The notes: generated by a model from the sequence alone, not told the origin. Counted from the first letter of the stretch, positions 32,608 to 42,374 are shown. The stretch is 64,000 nt of DNA from Flavobacteriales bacterium (GCA_016713875.1 JADJOI010000003.1:620001-684000); one strand, 5' to 3'. Numbers and translations are program-made.

Positions 32608-33195
32608 ATGAAACGCCTTCCCCTCCTCATCGGCCTCGGCGCCATCGTGCTCATCGCCCTGTGGGCCATGGGCTTCTACAACGGCACGGTGGGCCTCAAC
32701 GAGGACGTCGCCAAGCAGTGGAGCAACGTGGAGAACGCCTACCAGCTGCGCGCCGACAAGACCAAGAACATCGTGGAGATCATCAAGGGATCGGCCGAGT
32801 TCGAGAACAAGACGCTGCGCGAAGTGGTGGAGGCGCGGGCCAAGGCCACCAGCATCACCCTCGACGGCGACAACCTGACGCCGGAGAACATCAAGGCCTT
32901 CGAGCAGGCCCAGGGCCAGTTCACCGGGGCGCTCTCGCGCCTGATGGCCACGGTGGAGCAATACCCCAACCTGCAGACCACGGCCGCCTTCCGCGACTTC
33001 CAGGCCCAGTACGAGGGCATGGAGAACCGCATCGGCGTGGAGCGCCGCAAGTACAACGACGCGGCGCGCAACTTCAACACGCGCATCAAGCGCTTCCCGG
33101 GCAACCTGCTGGCCGGCCTGTTCGGCTTCAGCGCCAAGGGCTACTTCGAGGCCCAGGAAGGCACCGAGAACGCGCCTGACATCTCCTTCAAGTGA
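32608..33195 (+). CDS. LemA-family protein
   Basis: A 195-residue protein with one N-terminal membrane anchor (~6-24) and an outward helical domain. NGTVGLNEDVAKQWSNVENA (~residues 25-44), YPNLQTTAAFRDFQAQYEGM (~116-135) and ENRIGVERRKYNDAARNFN (~136-154) are the conserved LemA segments. LemA proteins are often linked to TPM-domain proteins, as here. The physiological role is not settled. First gene of a four-gene operon with tight junctions: its TGA overlaps the GTG of the next gene. Confidence 0.94.
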   Translation: MKRLPLLIGLGAIVLIALWAMGFYNGTVGLNEDVAKQWSNVENAYQLRADKTKNIVEIIKGSAEFENKTLREVVEARAKATSITLDGDNLTPENIKAFEQAQGQFTGALSRLMATVEQYPNLQTTAAFRDFQAQYEGMENRIGVERRKYNDAARNFNTRIKRFPGNLLAGLFGFSAKGYFEAQEGTENAPDISFK

Positions 33196-33659
33196 GCCGC
33201 ACCGCACCGGTCGCTGATGACGAACTGCTCGCCGAGCGCTTCCTCACCCCCAAGGAGCGCGACCGGGTGCGGGCCGCCATCGCGGAGGCCGAGCGCGCCA
33301 CCAGCGGCGAGCTGCGCGTGCACCTGGAGGACCGCTGCGAGGAGGATGTGCTGGACCATGCCGCCTTCATCTTCGATGAGCTGGGCATGCACCGCACGGC
33401 CGCGCGCAACGGTGTGCTCATCTACGTGAGCGTGGGCGACCACCGGCTGGCGGTGATCGGCGACGCCGGCATCCATGCGGTGGTGCCGACCAATTTCTGG
33501 AACGATGTGCTGGGCGTGCTGCGCCTGCACTTCGCCGCCGGCCGCCAGGCGGAGGGCCTGTGCGAGGCGGCCCGGATGGTGGGCGAAAAGCTGCGTGCCC
33601 ATTTCCCCCGCCGCACTGACGACGGCAACGAACTGTCCGACGACATCAGCATCGGATGA
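33192..33659 (+). CDS. TPM-domain protein, cytoplasmic form
   Basis: A 155-residue protein that is essentially one TPM domain: LTPKERDRVRAAIAEAERAT SGELRVHLEDRC at the start, NGVLIYVSVGDHRLAVIGDA (~residues 73-92) and FAAGRQAEGLCEAARMVGEK (~114-133). It has no signal peptide or membrane segment. The start is GTG 33192, overlapping the lemA stop as GTGA, and its own stop overlaps the next ATG as ATGA, so translation is probably coupled through three genes. TPM domains occur in YgcG-type proteins and in a plant photosystem II repair phosphatase; the activity here is unproven. Confidence 0.9.
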   Translation: MSRTAPVADDELLAERFLTPKERDRVRAAIAEAERATSGELRVHLEDRCEEDVLDHAAFIFDELGMHRTAARNGVLIYVSVGDHRLAVIGDAGIHAVVPTNFWNDVLGVLRLHFAAGRQAEGLCEAARMVGEKLRAHFPRRTDDGNELSDDISIG

Positions 33660-34462
33660 GGCTTCGCGCGCTGCTCTTCGCCCCGGCCCTCTGCGCGGCG
33701 CTGCTCCCCCTCGGCGCGCAGGACGACCCCTGCCTGCCCAAGGCCCCGGCCCGGGCCGAGCAGGACCGGCTCGTGTTCCAACTGGCGCCCTTGCTGAGCG
33801 AAGGGGAGGAGGAGCGCCTGGACCGCAAGCTCACGCGCTTCGCCCAGGAGACCAGCAACCGGATCCTCGTGCTGGTGGTGGACACGCTCTGCGGCTACCC
33901 GGAGAGCGACTATGCCTTCGCCATCGGCGAGTCGTGGGGCATCGGGGCCAAGGGCTTCGACAACGGCGTGGTGGTGCTGATCAAGCCCACCGGTCCTCCC
34001 GGGCAGCGCAAGGTCTTCATCGCCACCGGCTACGGGCTCGAAGGCGCCATCCCCGACCTCACCTGCAAGCGCATCGTGGACAACGAGCTGATCCCCCGCT
34101 TCAAGCAGGGCGAGTACTACGCGGGGCTGGACAAGGCCACCGATGTGCTCATGGGCCTGGCCAAGGGCGAGTTCGACCATGCGAGCTACGACAAGCGCAA
34201 GGTGCCCTGGCCCGTGTTCGTCGTGCTGGCGCTGGTGCTCCTCGTGATCATCATGGGGTTGCGCAGCGGCGTGAAGCGCTATGCGCGCACCAACGACGTG
34301 GACTTCTGGACGGCGCTGTGGTTGATGAACCAGGCGAGCAAGCAGCACAGCGGACGCTGGGGTGGCTTCACCGGTGGCGGCGGCTGGCGGGGTGGTGGCG
34401 GTGGTTTCGGTGGGTTCGGTGGCGGCAGTTTCGGCGGTGGCGGTGCGGGCGGCAGCTGGTGA
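33656..34462 (+). CDS. TPM-domain membrane protein with glycine-rich tail (YgcG-like)
   Basis: A 268-residue protein: signal peptide (~1-21, ending LGAQ), extracytoplasmic TPM domain (~40-175, with GFDNGVVVLIKPTG and KVFIATGYGLEGAIPDLTCK), one membrane helix (~185-203), then a cytoplasmic segment and a tail of ~45 residues that is mainly Gly with Trp, Phe and Ser. This is the YgcG layout found with LemA. The glycine-rich end is low-complexity at DNA level and may vary in length between strains. Start ATG 33656 overlaps the previous stop; the next gene begins 3 bp after its stop. Confidence 0.92.
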   Translation: MRLRALLFAPALCAALLPLGAQDDPCLPKAPARAEQDRLVFQLAPLLSEGEEERLDRKLTRFAQETSNRILVLVVDTLCGYPESDYAFAIGESWGIGAKGFDNGVVVLIKPTGPPGQRKVFIATGYGLEGAIPDLTCKRIVDNELIPRFKQGEYYAGLDKATDVLMGLAKGEFDHASYDKRKVPWPVFVVLALVLLVIIMGLRSGVKRYARTNDVDFWTALWLMNQASKQHSGRWGGFTGGGGWRGGGGGFGGFGGGSFGGGGAGGSW

Positions 34463-34465
34463 ACC

Positions 34466-35230
34466 ATGAGCTACTCCAAGTGGATCGCGGGTGGACTGGG
34501 CTGGGCCTTCGGAGGTCCCATCGGCGGGCTCGTGGGCTTTGCGGTGGGCGCGCTGGTGGACGGCATGCGGGGCGGCGACGCGCCCCCTGCGCCAGAACCC
34601 GGGCGGCCCCGCGTGCAGCAGCAGCGCGAGCGGGCCGGCGCCACCACGCAGGGCGACCTGGCGCTGAGCCTGGTGGTGCTCACCGCCGCCCTCATGAAGG
34701 TGGACGGCCGCGTCACGCGGGCCGAGCTCGACCTGGCCCGGGCCTTCTTCCGCAAGCACTTCGGCGAGCCCCAGGCCCAACAGCTGCTGCTGGTGTTGCG
34801 CGAGGTGCTCAAGCAGCACATCGACCTGCACGGCGTGTGCGACCAGGTGCGGCGCCACATGCCGCACGCCGCGCGCCTTCAGCTGATCCACTACCTGGTG
34901 GGCCTGGCCCATGCCGATGGGGCGGTGAGCCGCGCCGAGGTGGACCTCATCCGCCGCATCGCCCACCTGCTGAACGTGAGCGACAAGGACCTGGAGAGCA
35001 TCAGCGCCATGTTCGGCCGCAGCGACCTGGGCCATGCCTACCGCATCCTGGAGGTGGATCCCGCGGCCAGTGACGACGAGGTGAAGAAGGCGTACCGGCG
35101 CATGGCCATGAAACACCACCCGGACAAGGTGGGCACCATGGGCGAGGAGGTGCAGCGCGCCGCCGCCGAGAAGTTCAAGAAGGTGCAGGAGGCCTGGGAG
35201 CGCATCCGCGGGGCGCGGGGCATCGCCTGA
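34466..35230 (+). CDS. TerB- and DnaJ-domain protein (DjlA-like)
   Basis: A 254-residue protein. The N-terminus has a glycine-rich hydrophobic stretch (GGLGWAFGGPIGGLVGFAVG, ~residues 9-28) that may insert in the membrane. The centre is a TerB-like helical domain (~60-175; KVDGRVTRAELDLARAFF, HADGAVSRAEVDLIRRIA). The C-terminus is a J domain (~185-250) with the HPD motif in MKHHPDKV. This order is that of DjlA, a membrane co-chaperone that activates DnaK. It closes the lemA operon, 3 bp after the TPM gene, which suggests a shared envelope-stress or membrane-protein quality task. Confidence 0.92.
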   Translation: MSYSKWIAGGLGWAFGGPIGGLVGFAVGALVDGMRGGDAPPAPEPGRPRVQQQRERAGATTQGDLALSLVVLTAALMKVDGRVTRAELDLARAFFRKHFGEPQAQQLLLVLREVLKQHIDLHGVCDQVRRHMPHAARLQLIHYLVGLAHADGAVSRAEVDLIRRIAHLLNVSDKDLESISAMFGRSDLGHAYRILEVDPAASDDEVKKAYRRMAMKHHPDKVGTMGEEVQRAAAEKFKKVQEAWERIRGARGIA

Positions 35231-35301
35231 GCCGGTGGACCGCTCCGGCCGATCCGGCTATCTTCGGCATCGATCTTGCCCCCGACACGCACCATACCCG
35301 C

Positions 35302-36021
35302 ATGAAGCACCTGATCGCCGCCGCCCTCTTCGCCGCCGGAACCCTTGGCGCCAGCGCCCAGAAACACGTGTACGAGGACCTGCTCGTGCTCTACGTGGAT
35401 GAGAGCTACGAGAAATGCCTCGGCAAGGCCGAAGGCTATACGCTGAACGACAACACCAAGAAGGACCCCTTGCCCTACCTCTACATGAGCATGTGCCTGT
35501 ACGAGATGAGCAAGATCGAGAAGTACCAGGCCGACTATCCGAAGGCCGCGCGCGATGCGGTGAAGTGGGCCGAGAAGTACCGCAAGAAGGACAAGAACAA
35601 GGAGTTCTTCGGCAACTACGAGGACTACTGGGCCGAGCTGAACAAGCTGAGCATGGAGCAGGGCGAGAACTTCTACGAGGAGGGCAGCTACAGCAAGGCC
35701 AAGTCGCTGTTCGATGGCATGGTGGGCTACTACCCGGAGAACCCCGGGGCGTGGATCATGCTCGCCCTCTGCCAGTACAAGAGCAACCTGGTGAAGGAGG
35801 GCGACCTCAGCATGAAGGAGTACGCCAAGGCGGCGTTGAACGCGGACACCGGTTCGTTGCCGGAGGACCAGAAGAAGCTGCTGAAGAACGCCCTGATCCG
35901 CTACTCGGAGTTCCTCAACACCAAGGGCATGCGCGACAGCGCCCGCACCACCATCGGACTGGGGAAGGAGCACTTCATGGAGGACCCCGATTTCAAGCTC
36001 CAGTACGACGAGCTCAACTGA
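35302..36021 (+). CDS. Exported TPR-like protein of unknown function
   Basis: A 239-residue protein with a signal peptide (~1-19, ending ASAQ). The body is helical and rich in Lys, Tyr and Glu, with TPR-like spacing: DESYEKCLGKAEGY, PYLYMSMCLYEMSK, EQGENFYEEGSYSKAKSLFD and PGAWIMLALCQYKSN. No catalytic motif is visible. It is probably a periplasmic or lipoprotein-free scaffold. A TATCTTCG -7 box lies about 35 bp upstream, so it should be transcribed alone. The repeat array starts right behind it. Confidence 0.75.
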   Translation: MKHLIAAALFAAGTLGASAQKHVYEDLLVLYVDESYEKCLGKAEGYTLNDNTKKDPLPYLYMSMCLYEMSKIEKYQADYPKAARDAVKWAEKYRKKDKNKEFFGNYEDYWAELNKLSMEQGENFYEEGSYSKAKSLFDGMVGYYPENPGAWIMLALCQYKSNLVKEGDLSMKEYAKAALNADTGSLPEDQKKLLKNALIRYSEFLNTKGMRDSARTTIGLGKEHFMEDPDFKLQYDELN

Positions 36022-36039
36022 GTGACGGAACGCCCCCCT

Positions 36040-37989
36040 TGCTCGTGGCACGGCCGAAGTGATCGGGGCTTAGGAGGGGGCTTGACGGGATGAACTCCCC
36101 TCCTGCGCGTGGAACGCTCCACGCGCCGAACAAGGAGGGGCAGGGGGAGGTAGCGGCTCAGGCACGCCCGGACCTTCTGCGGATCGAAACCACCCCGTGC
36201 CCCTCCCTGTGTACCCGCAGCGAGCGATCGCTGCTCAGGAGGGGACTTGATCGCATGAACTCCCCTCCTGCGCGTGGAATGCTCCACGCGCCGAACAAGG
36301 AGGGGCAGGGGGAGGTGGCAACTCAGTCACGCCGGAAAGCTCACGAAGTGGAAACCTCCCCGTGCCCCTCCTTGCGCGGAGCAGCGAGCGATCGCTGCTC
36401 AGGAGGGGACTTGATCGCATGAACTCCCCTCCTGCGCGTGGAATGCTCCACGCGCCGAACAAGGAGGGTCCGCCGTCGCTGTGCTATGGCGGACAAAGTT
36501 GGGGGAGGTGGCAACTCAGTCACGCCGGAAAGCTCACGAAGTGGAAACCTCCCCGTGCCCCTCCTTGCGCGGAGCAGCGAGCGATCGCTGCTCAGGAGGG
36601 GACTTGATCGCATGAACTCCCCTCCTGCGCGTGGAATGCTCCACGCGCCGAACAAGGAGGGGCAGGGGGAGGTGGCAACTCAGTCACGCCGGAAAGCTCA
36701 CGAAGTGGAAACCTCCCCGTGCCCCTCCTTGCGCGGAGCAGCGAGCGATCGCTGCTCAGGAGGGGACTGATCGCATGAACTCCCCTCCTGCGCGTGGAAT
36801 GCTCCACGCGCCGAACAAGGAGGGTCCGCCGTCGCTGTGCTATGGCGGACAAAGTTGGGGGAGGTGGCAACTCAGTCACGCCGGAAAGCTCACGAAGTGG
36901 AAACCTCCCCGTGCCCCTCCTTGCGCGGAGCAGCGAGCGATCGCTGCTCAGGAGGGGACTTGATCGCATGAACTCCCCTCCTGCGCGGGGAACGCTCCAC
37001 GCGCCGAACAAGGAGGGGCAGGGGGAGGTAGCGGCTCAGGCACGCCTGGATCTTCTGCGGATCGAAACCACCCCGTACCCCTCCTTGTGCACCCGCAGCG
37101 AGTGATCGCTGCTCAGGAGGGGACTTGATCGCATGAACTCCCCTCCTGCGCGTGGAATGCTCCACGCGCCGAACAAGGAGGGTCCGCCGTCGCTGTGCTA
37201 TGGCGGACAAAGTTGGGGGAGGTGGCAACTCAGTCACGCCGGAAAGCTCACGAAGTGGAAACCTCCCCGTGCCCCTCCTTGCGCGGAGCAGCGAGCGATC
37301 GCTGCTCAGGAGGGGACTTGATCGCATGAACTCCCCTCCTGCGCGTGGAATGCTCCACGCGCTGAACAAGGAGGGGCAGGGGGAGGTAGCGGCTCAGGCA
37401 CGCCCGGATCTTCTGCGGATCGAAACCACCCCGTACCCCTCCTTATGCACCCGCAGCGAGTGATCGGGGCTCAGGAGGGGTCTTGACGGGATGAACTCCC
37501 CTCCTGCGCGTGGAACGCTCCACGCGCCGAACAAGGAGGGGCAGGGGGAGGTAGCGGCTCAGGCACGCCCGGATCTTCTGCGAATCGAAACCACCCCGGG
37601 CCCCTCCCTGTGTACCCGCAGCGAGCGATCGCTGCTCAGGAGGGGGCTTGACGGGATGAACTCCCCTCCTGCGCGTGGAACGCTCCACGCGCCGAACAAG
37701 GAGGGGCAGGGGGAGGTAGCGGCTCAGGCACGCCCGGATCTTCTGCGGATCGAAACCACCCCGGGCCCCTCCCTGTGTACCCGCAGCGAGCGATCGCTGC
37801 TCAGGAGGGGGCTTGACGGGATGAACTCCCCTCCTGCGCGGGGAACGCTCCACGCGCCGAACAAGGAGGGGCAGGGGGAGGTAGCGGCTCAGGCACGCCC
37901 GGACCTTCTGCGGATCGAAACCACCCCGTACCCCTCCTTACGCACCCGCAGCGAGCGATCGCTGCTCAGCAGGGGGCTCGATCGCGTGC
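36040..37989 (+). repeat. Tandem array of eleven double-hairpin repeats (REPIN-like)
   Basis: Units begin (at AACTCCCCTCC) at 36093, 36258, 36422, 36615, 36778, 36971, 37136, 37329, 37494, 37659 and 37824; a partial unit end lies at 36070-36092. Unit length is 163-165 bp, or 193 bp in the third, fifth and seventh. Each unit has hairpin 1, GCGCGTGGA/TCCACGCGC, between CCCCTCCT and AAGGAGGGG, a ~75-bp linker, and hairpin 2, GCAGCGA/TCGCTGC, again between CCCCTCC and AGGAGGGG. Two linker types occur: A (AGCGGCTCAGGCACGCC; units 1, 6, 8-11) and B (GGCAACTCAGTCACGCC; units 2-5, 7). Open frames cross the array but are not credible genes. Confidence 0.95.
36469..36500 (+). repeat. Secondary insert TCCGCC...GGCGGA inside repeat units 3, 5 and 7
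   Basis: About 28 extra bases, GTCCGCC then GTCGCTGTGCTAT then GGCGGACAAAGTT, replace the GGCA of the ordinary unit. The insert has its own 7-bp inverted repeat. Near-identical copies lie at about 36825-36856 and 37183-37214. Confidence 0.8.
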
Positions 37990-38002
37990 CCCCCAAAAGC
38001 AA

Positions 38003-38026
38003 CGAAGCCTCCCGAAGGAGGCTTCG
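38003..38026 (-). terminator. Rho-independent terminator of the 38046-42374 gene
   Basis: CGAAGCCTCC (38003-38012) and GGAGGCTTCG (38017-38026) form a perfect 10-bp stem with loop CGAA. On the minus strand it is followed by GTTGCTTTTGG, a short T-run. Confidence 0.8.
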
Positions 38027-38045
38027 CGCAAGCGGTCGATCCGGC

Positions 38046-41000
38046 TTAGCGGGCGAGGGGCAGCTTGTAGGTGCGGCCCTGGTCGGCGGTCAGGAGGCGG
38101 ACGAGGATGACCCCACCGGCGACATGGTCCACCGGGATCCGTTCGCGGGTGCTGCTCATGCGCGCGCGGCGCTCGGCCACCACACGGCCTGCCCCATCGA
38201 GCACGGTGATCACCACCTCATCGGCGCGCTGCTGCTGCAGGTCCACCACCACATGCTGGTCATCCAGCCACACACGGGCCAGGTCATCGGCCACCGGAGC
38301 GATGCCGGTGTTCACGTCCACCACCACCTCCTGGGTGCTCACGGCGGTGCAGCCATCGAGCGTCACCGTCAGGGTCACGGTATACACGCCCGGCACGGTG
38401 TAGGTGTGGGTGGGTTCGGTGTCCGTGCTGCCGGTGCCGTCGCCGAAGTCCCAGTTCACCTGCGCCCCCCAGGTGCTCAGGTTGAAGAACTCCACGGGCT
38501 CACCGGTGAAGGTGCTGGTGGTGCTGGGCAGGAAGGCGGCGTTGGGCCCGTTGCCGGTGGCCACGGTGGCTTGCAGCGGAGCAGTGGTGCAGCCATTCGC
38601 ATCGGTCACCGTCACGGTGTAGGTACCGGCGGCGACGTTGGCGATGTCCTCGCTGGTGGCGCCGTTGTCCCAGGCGAAGGTGTAGGGGCCGGTGCCGCCC
38701 ATCACGGTGAGGTCCACGGCGCCGTCGGTGGTGGCGGCGCAGGCGGTGCCGGTGGCGGTGAGCGCGACGTCGAGCAGGGCGGGCTCATCGATGCGGAAGG
38801 CGTGGGTGAGGTCGCCGCAGCCGGCCTGGCTGCTCACCGTCACCAGGTAGTCGCCGGCGGGCAGCTGGGCGATCTGCCCGGCGCCGTTCACCTGCGTCTG
38901 GCTCAGCAGCACGGTGCCGCCGTCGGTGGCCCAGGTGTAGTCCCAGGGACCCAGGCCGGCGCCCAGCGCGCTGGCGTTGCCGTTGGCCGCACCCTGGCAG
39001 GTGACGTCGGTGGCGGTGTGCTGCACCGGCGCGCTGGCATGCACCACGAAGCGGGCGGGGAGCACCGGATCGTTCGCATCGGCGGTGAAGGTGTAGGTGG
39101 CGCCTTCAGTGAGGGCCGTGCTCTGCCCGGTCTGGAGGTCCTCCAACACCAGGCAGGTCTGGCCCATGATGCCCAACGCGTCGTGCACACGCAGTGTGTA
39201 GCTGCCGGTGACGCCCACGTCGATGGGCACCTCGATGCTGGTGGCGCCGGTGAGCGGGCCCCAGGCGTTGAGCGTCATGTCCTGGCCGTCGCTGGTGCGC
39301 GTCATCACCTGCGGGGCCTCGGGGTGGCTGAAGGTGAACTTGACGAGGTCGTGCGTGTCGCCGCTGGTGGGGCCGCCGGTACCGAAGTGCACCAAGGTCT
39401 CGTCGAAGAAGGCGTTCATCGCGTTGCTCAGCTCCAGGCGGAACATCGGAGCGGCGCCCTGCTGGCTGCCACCGAAGAGGCCGCCGCCGTTCAGGTCGAG
39501 CACCTTGTCGGTCTCCTCCACGGTGACGACGGGGGCGGCGGTGTTGGCCTTCACCCAGAAGCCTTGGAAGCTCTGGATGTTGCCGTTGAGCGAGCCTCCG
39601 GGGATGCTGACGCCGAGGCCTTCATCCCACGCGGCGTTGTTGCCGCTCACCGGGTCGAACACATAGTAGAAGTTGTCCACGTTGGTGAGGGCCAGCAGGC
39701 TGAAGTCGATGGGGCTGGGCACCGGGTTGCCCACCAGGTTCCAGCCGTCCACCAGGGCGTTGCCCGTGTTGGTGTACGTCACCGGCAGGTTCAGCGGGGT
39801 GAGCGCGTTGCGCACGCCGCTCCGCAGGTCGATGGTGAAGGGGCTGGTGGTCACCAGGCCGGTGCCGCTCCAGGCCGCGAAGCCCTGGCCCATGGCCATC
39901 ACCATGTTGTCGCCCGTGGCGCCGATGAGGCCGTCGATCAGGGCGGCACCACCGTTCGTTTCATCGTAGGTGCGGATGCTCGGCCACAGGATGTTGCTGC
40001 CGGGGGGATCGTCGAAGAGCGGGAAGTGGCTGCCCGGGTAGCCGGCCGTGATGAAGTCGTCCTCCAGGCTGCTCAGCTGGTTGTTGTTGGTGGGCGCGCT
40101 GATCAAGCGCCAGTTGGTGACCCCGCCGGGCACGTAGCGCTCCATGTCCACCTGACCGGTGAAGCTGGGGCCGGCGCTCATCGGACCGATGCGGCCGGTG
40201 CCGGTGGCATCGCTGTGCAGTTCCAGCACACGGGCCGGGTTGCCGATGTTGTTGGCGTTGAAGGTGCCGCCGTTGGTCATGTCCAGTGTGCGGCGGATGC
40301 GCAGCAGGCTGCTCGTGAGGGTCACATCGGCGTTGTTGGCCGTGACATCATACAGGTCGTAGGTGCCGCTGCCGCTCATCGTCACCGCGCCGGGGTTGCG
40401 GAAGGTGACCGCGCCGGTGCCGATGGTGAAGCTGTTGTTGTTGGTGAGGGCCGTGCCGTAGTGCTCCAGGTTGGTGGTGCCCATCACCACGCTGCCGCCT
40501 GCCTCCACATCGAGGTCGTACACCGTCCAGGTGGCGCCGGTGGCCGTCACGGTGTGGCCGTTCTGTACCACGCCGGTGGCGTTCAGGTCGAAAGTGACGG
40601 CCGTGGCTGTTCCAGTGCGGGTGGTGCTCCAGGTGGCGGTCGTCTGGTCGCCGTTGGCGCGGGTGTAGTAGATGGGACGGCAGAGATCGCCGCGGACTTC
40701 CACATCCTCCAGGGCCCACACCTCGTTCGCCGAGTTGTTCAGCGCGATCGCGCGGAAGGCCACCGTGTTCGTGCCGCCAGGGATATTGATCTGGATGAAG
40801 GTGTACCCGTCGGTGGTGCGTGCGCCGCCACCGGCCGGAGCCAAGCTCACGGGCGTACCGGCCGTGGTGCTGGCCGTTCCCGTGCCCGTGCTGTAACCCC
40901 AATGGGCGTTGCCGTTCCCGGCCACGGTGATGTCCGCCGTGCCTGGGAATCCTCCGCTGTTGAGGTCCACGAAGAACTGCACATTGTCACCTGCATCAGC

Positions 41001-42374
41001 ACCGTTCCCACCTCCTCCAACGGAGAGGCTGGACATCCTGGCGCGGATCACCACGTTCGAGTAGGCGCTCACGTTCACCGTACCCAGGTCCAAGGTCACG
41101 TTGCCGTTGTTCACCTGCCAGCTCTGGGTGCCGCTCAGGATGCGCTGGTTGACGGGGACGTCGGTGCCTCCGGTCGCGGCGCTGATGTTGCCTGCCCCGG
41201 CGCTGATCGCCCACGTGTCGCTGCCCAGGCCATCAAAGGCCTGGCGGGCGATCAGCTGGTTGGTGACGAGCTCATTGTCCGTCAGCGTCAGGTTGAAGGA
41301 GGAGGGGCTGCCCGCGGTGGCGCTGTTGCCGCCGGCCACGTTCTGGAGTTGGAAGGTGAAGACCTCGTCGCCGTCGCAGGCGCCGTTGTCCGTCAAGGTC
41401 ACCGTCACCGTCTGGTTGGCGCTGCTGCCGGCGGGGAAGGTCACCGTCTGCGTGGTGTAGTTGCCGATGCGGCTGGCGGTGCCGGCCGTCAGCACCACGT
41501 CTGCCGTGGTGGCGTTGATGGCGTCGGGGTTGGTGATGCTCACCGTCAGCGTCGTGCTCACCCCGGTCTCGCTCACCGAGGCCGAGGAACCCGTGAACTG
41601 TACGGTGGTGGTGGTGCAGGCGCTCGGCACGTAGAAGTTGTCGAAGCGGGCATTGTCGGTGCCGCTGGTGGCGTGGTTCCACAAGCAACCAATGTTCGGT
41701 GCGCTCACGCCGGTATATGTGGCGTCGACAGTAGACCCGCCACTTGTTGCTGCCACAAGTGGATCACCAAAAGGGCCTGCTGCCCCGTTGTCCGTGTAGA
41801 AAAGCTGCCATCCATCGGTCAGAGGGTTATACACGACCCGCACATCCAAGTAGTTGTTGGTGACGTTCGGCCCGGTGATGATGGTCGTTAGATTCGAGTT
41901 CGCGTCAAGTCCACCCGTGTACCGCACAAGCCTCAACGGGTCAGGAGTGCCTGTATTTCCAAGCACAACGGCATAGCCGTCACCCAACGTGAAGTCGGCA
42001 TTCGTGCCCGCTATGACCACGGCCACTCCGTAGTTGCCTGCATCGAAGCCCGAAGGAGCCGTGCGGGACTGACGCATGTTGAACGCCCACGTCATGTTGC
42101 ATGTGTTGTTCGTCAGCGTCGTGTTGTACGTCCCGGGGGTCGTCTGGGCGACGAAATCCCGGCCTGAGGTCGTACCTCCCATCAGCAGCTCGTTGCTGGA
42201 GACCTGGCAACTGCTCGTGCCACTGCTCTCTGTCTCGGTCCACCCGCCGCCCACCGTGGTGTTGTTGGCGCGGTTGAAGTTGTCCACCAGCACCTGCGCG
42301 GCCAATGGTCCGGCGAGCAAAGTGGACAAAGAGGTGAACAAGAGGGAACGGAGAGTAGCGTAACGCTGGGCCAT
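38046..42374 (-). CDS. Giant secreted T9SS protein with Calx-beta, SprB-like and PKD domains
   Basis: A 1442-residue exported protein. Signal peptide (~1-25, ending PLAAQ); lectin/LamG-like N-terminal domain (~30-225, ending NARFDNFYVPSAC); Calx-beta domain (~230-345; SASVSETGVSTTLTVSITN, then CDGDEVFTFQL); a second jelly-roll-like region (~350-560); a middle region found in many Bacteroidota surface proteins (~560-1010, with GNPARVLELHSDATGTGRIG and WNLVGNPVPSPIDF); then two SprB-type repeats (~1120-1290; CQGAANGNASALG, YTFAWDNGATSEDIANVAAG), a PKD domain (~1300-1365, VNWDFGDGTGSTDTEPTHTY) and a T9SS-type C-terminal tail. It is a likely adhesin or gliding-surface protein. The start is chosen for the signal peptide; a TAGGTTTG -7 box lies 53 nt upstream. 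Confidence 0.87.
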   Translation of the reverse strand: MAQRYATLRSLLFTSLSTLLAGPLAAQVLVDNFNRANNTTVGGGWTETESSGTSSCQVSSNELLMGGTTSGRDFVAQTTPGTYNTTLTNNTCNMTWAFNMRQSRTAPSGFDAGNYGVAVVIAGTNADFTLGDGYAVVLGNTGTPDPLRLVRYTGGLDANSNLTTIITGPNVTNNYLDVRVVYNPLTDGWQLFYTDNGAAGPFGDPLVAATSGGSTVDATYTGVSAPNIGCLWNHATSGTDNARFDNFYVPSACTTTTVQFTGSSASVSETGVSTTLTVSITNPDAINATTADVVLTAGTASRIGNYTTQTVTFPAGSSANQTVTVTLTDNGACDGDEVFTFQLQNVAGGNSATAGSPSSFNLTLTDNELVTNQLIARQAFDGLGSDTWAISAGAGNISAATGGTDVPVNQRILSGTQSWQVNNGNVTLDLGTVNVSAYSNVVIRARMSSLSVGGGGNGADAGDNVQFFVDLNSGGFPGTADITVAGNGNAHWGYSTGTGTASTTAGTPVSLAPAGGGARTTDGYTFIQINIPGGTNTVAFRAIALNNSANEVWALEDVEVRGDLCRPIYYTRANGDQTTATWSTTRTGTATAVTFDLNATGVVQNGHTVTATGATWTVYDLDVEAGGSVVMGTTNLEHYGTALTNNNSFTIGTGAVTFRNPGAVTMSGSGTYDLYDVTANNADVTLTSSLLRIRRTLDMTNGGTFNANNIGNPARVLELHSDATGTGRIGPMSAGPSFTGQVDMERYVPGGVTNWRLISAPTNNNQLSSLEDDFITAGYPGSHFPLFDDPPGSNILWPSIRTYDETNGGAALIDGLIGATGDNMVMAMGQGFAAWSGTGLVTTSPFTIDLRSGVRNALTPLNLPVTYTNTGNALVDGWNLVGNPVPSPIDFSLLALTNVDNFYYVFDPVSGNNAAWDEGLGVSIPGGSLNGNIQSFQGFWVKANTAAPVVTVEETDKVLDLNGGGLFGGSQQGAAPMFRLELSNAMNAFFDETLVHFGTGGPTSGDTHDLVKFTFSHPEAPQVMTRTSDGQDMTLNAWGPLTGATSIEVPIDVGVTGSYTLRVHDALGIMGQTCLVLEDLQTGQSTALTEGATYTFTADANDPVLPARFVVHASAPVQHTATDVTCQGAANGNASALGAGLGPWDYTWATDGGTVLLSQTQVNGAGQIAQLPAGDYLVTVSSQAGCGDLTHAFRIDEPALLDVALTATGTACAATTDGAVDLTVMGGTGPYTFAWDNGATSEDIANVAAGTYTVTVTDANGCTTAPLQATVATGNGPNAAFLPSTTSTFTGEPVEFFNLSTWGAQVNWDFGDGTGSTDTEPTHTYTVPGVYTVTLTVTLDGCTAVSTQEVVVDVNTGIAPVADDLARVWLDDQHVVVDLQQQRADEVVITVLDGAGRVVAERRARMSSTRERIPVDHVAGGVILVRLLTADQGRTYKLPLAR

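Noticed and set aside
36093..37989. CRISPR array
   Set aside because: Units are 165-193 bp and the linkers between hairpins are themselves repeated in only two types; there are no unique spacers and no cas genes.
36040..37989. Insertion sequence or transposon
   Set aside because: No transposase reading frame or clear target-site duplication is visible in or near the array; only the repeat units themselves.
37491..41891. Very long plus-strand open frame of about 1466 codons
   Set aside because: It runs through the repeat array and then antisense to the giant T9SS gene; composition is low-complexity Gly/Val/His/Ala, an effect of high GC on the opposite strand.
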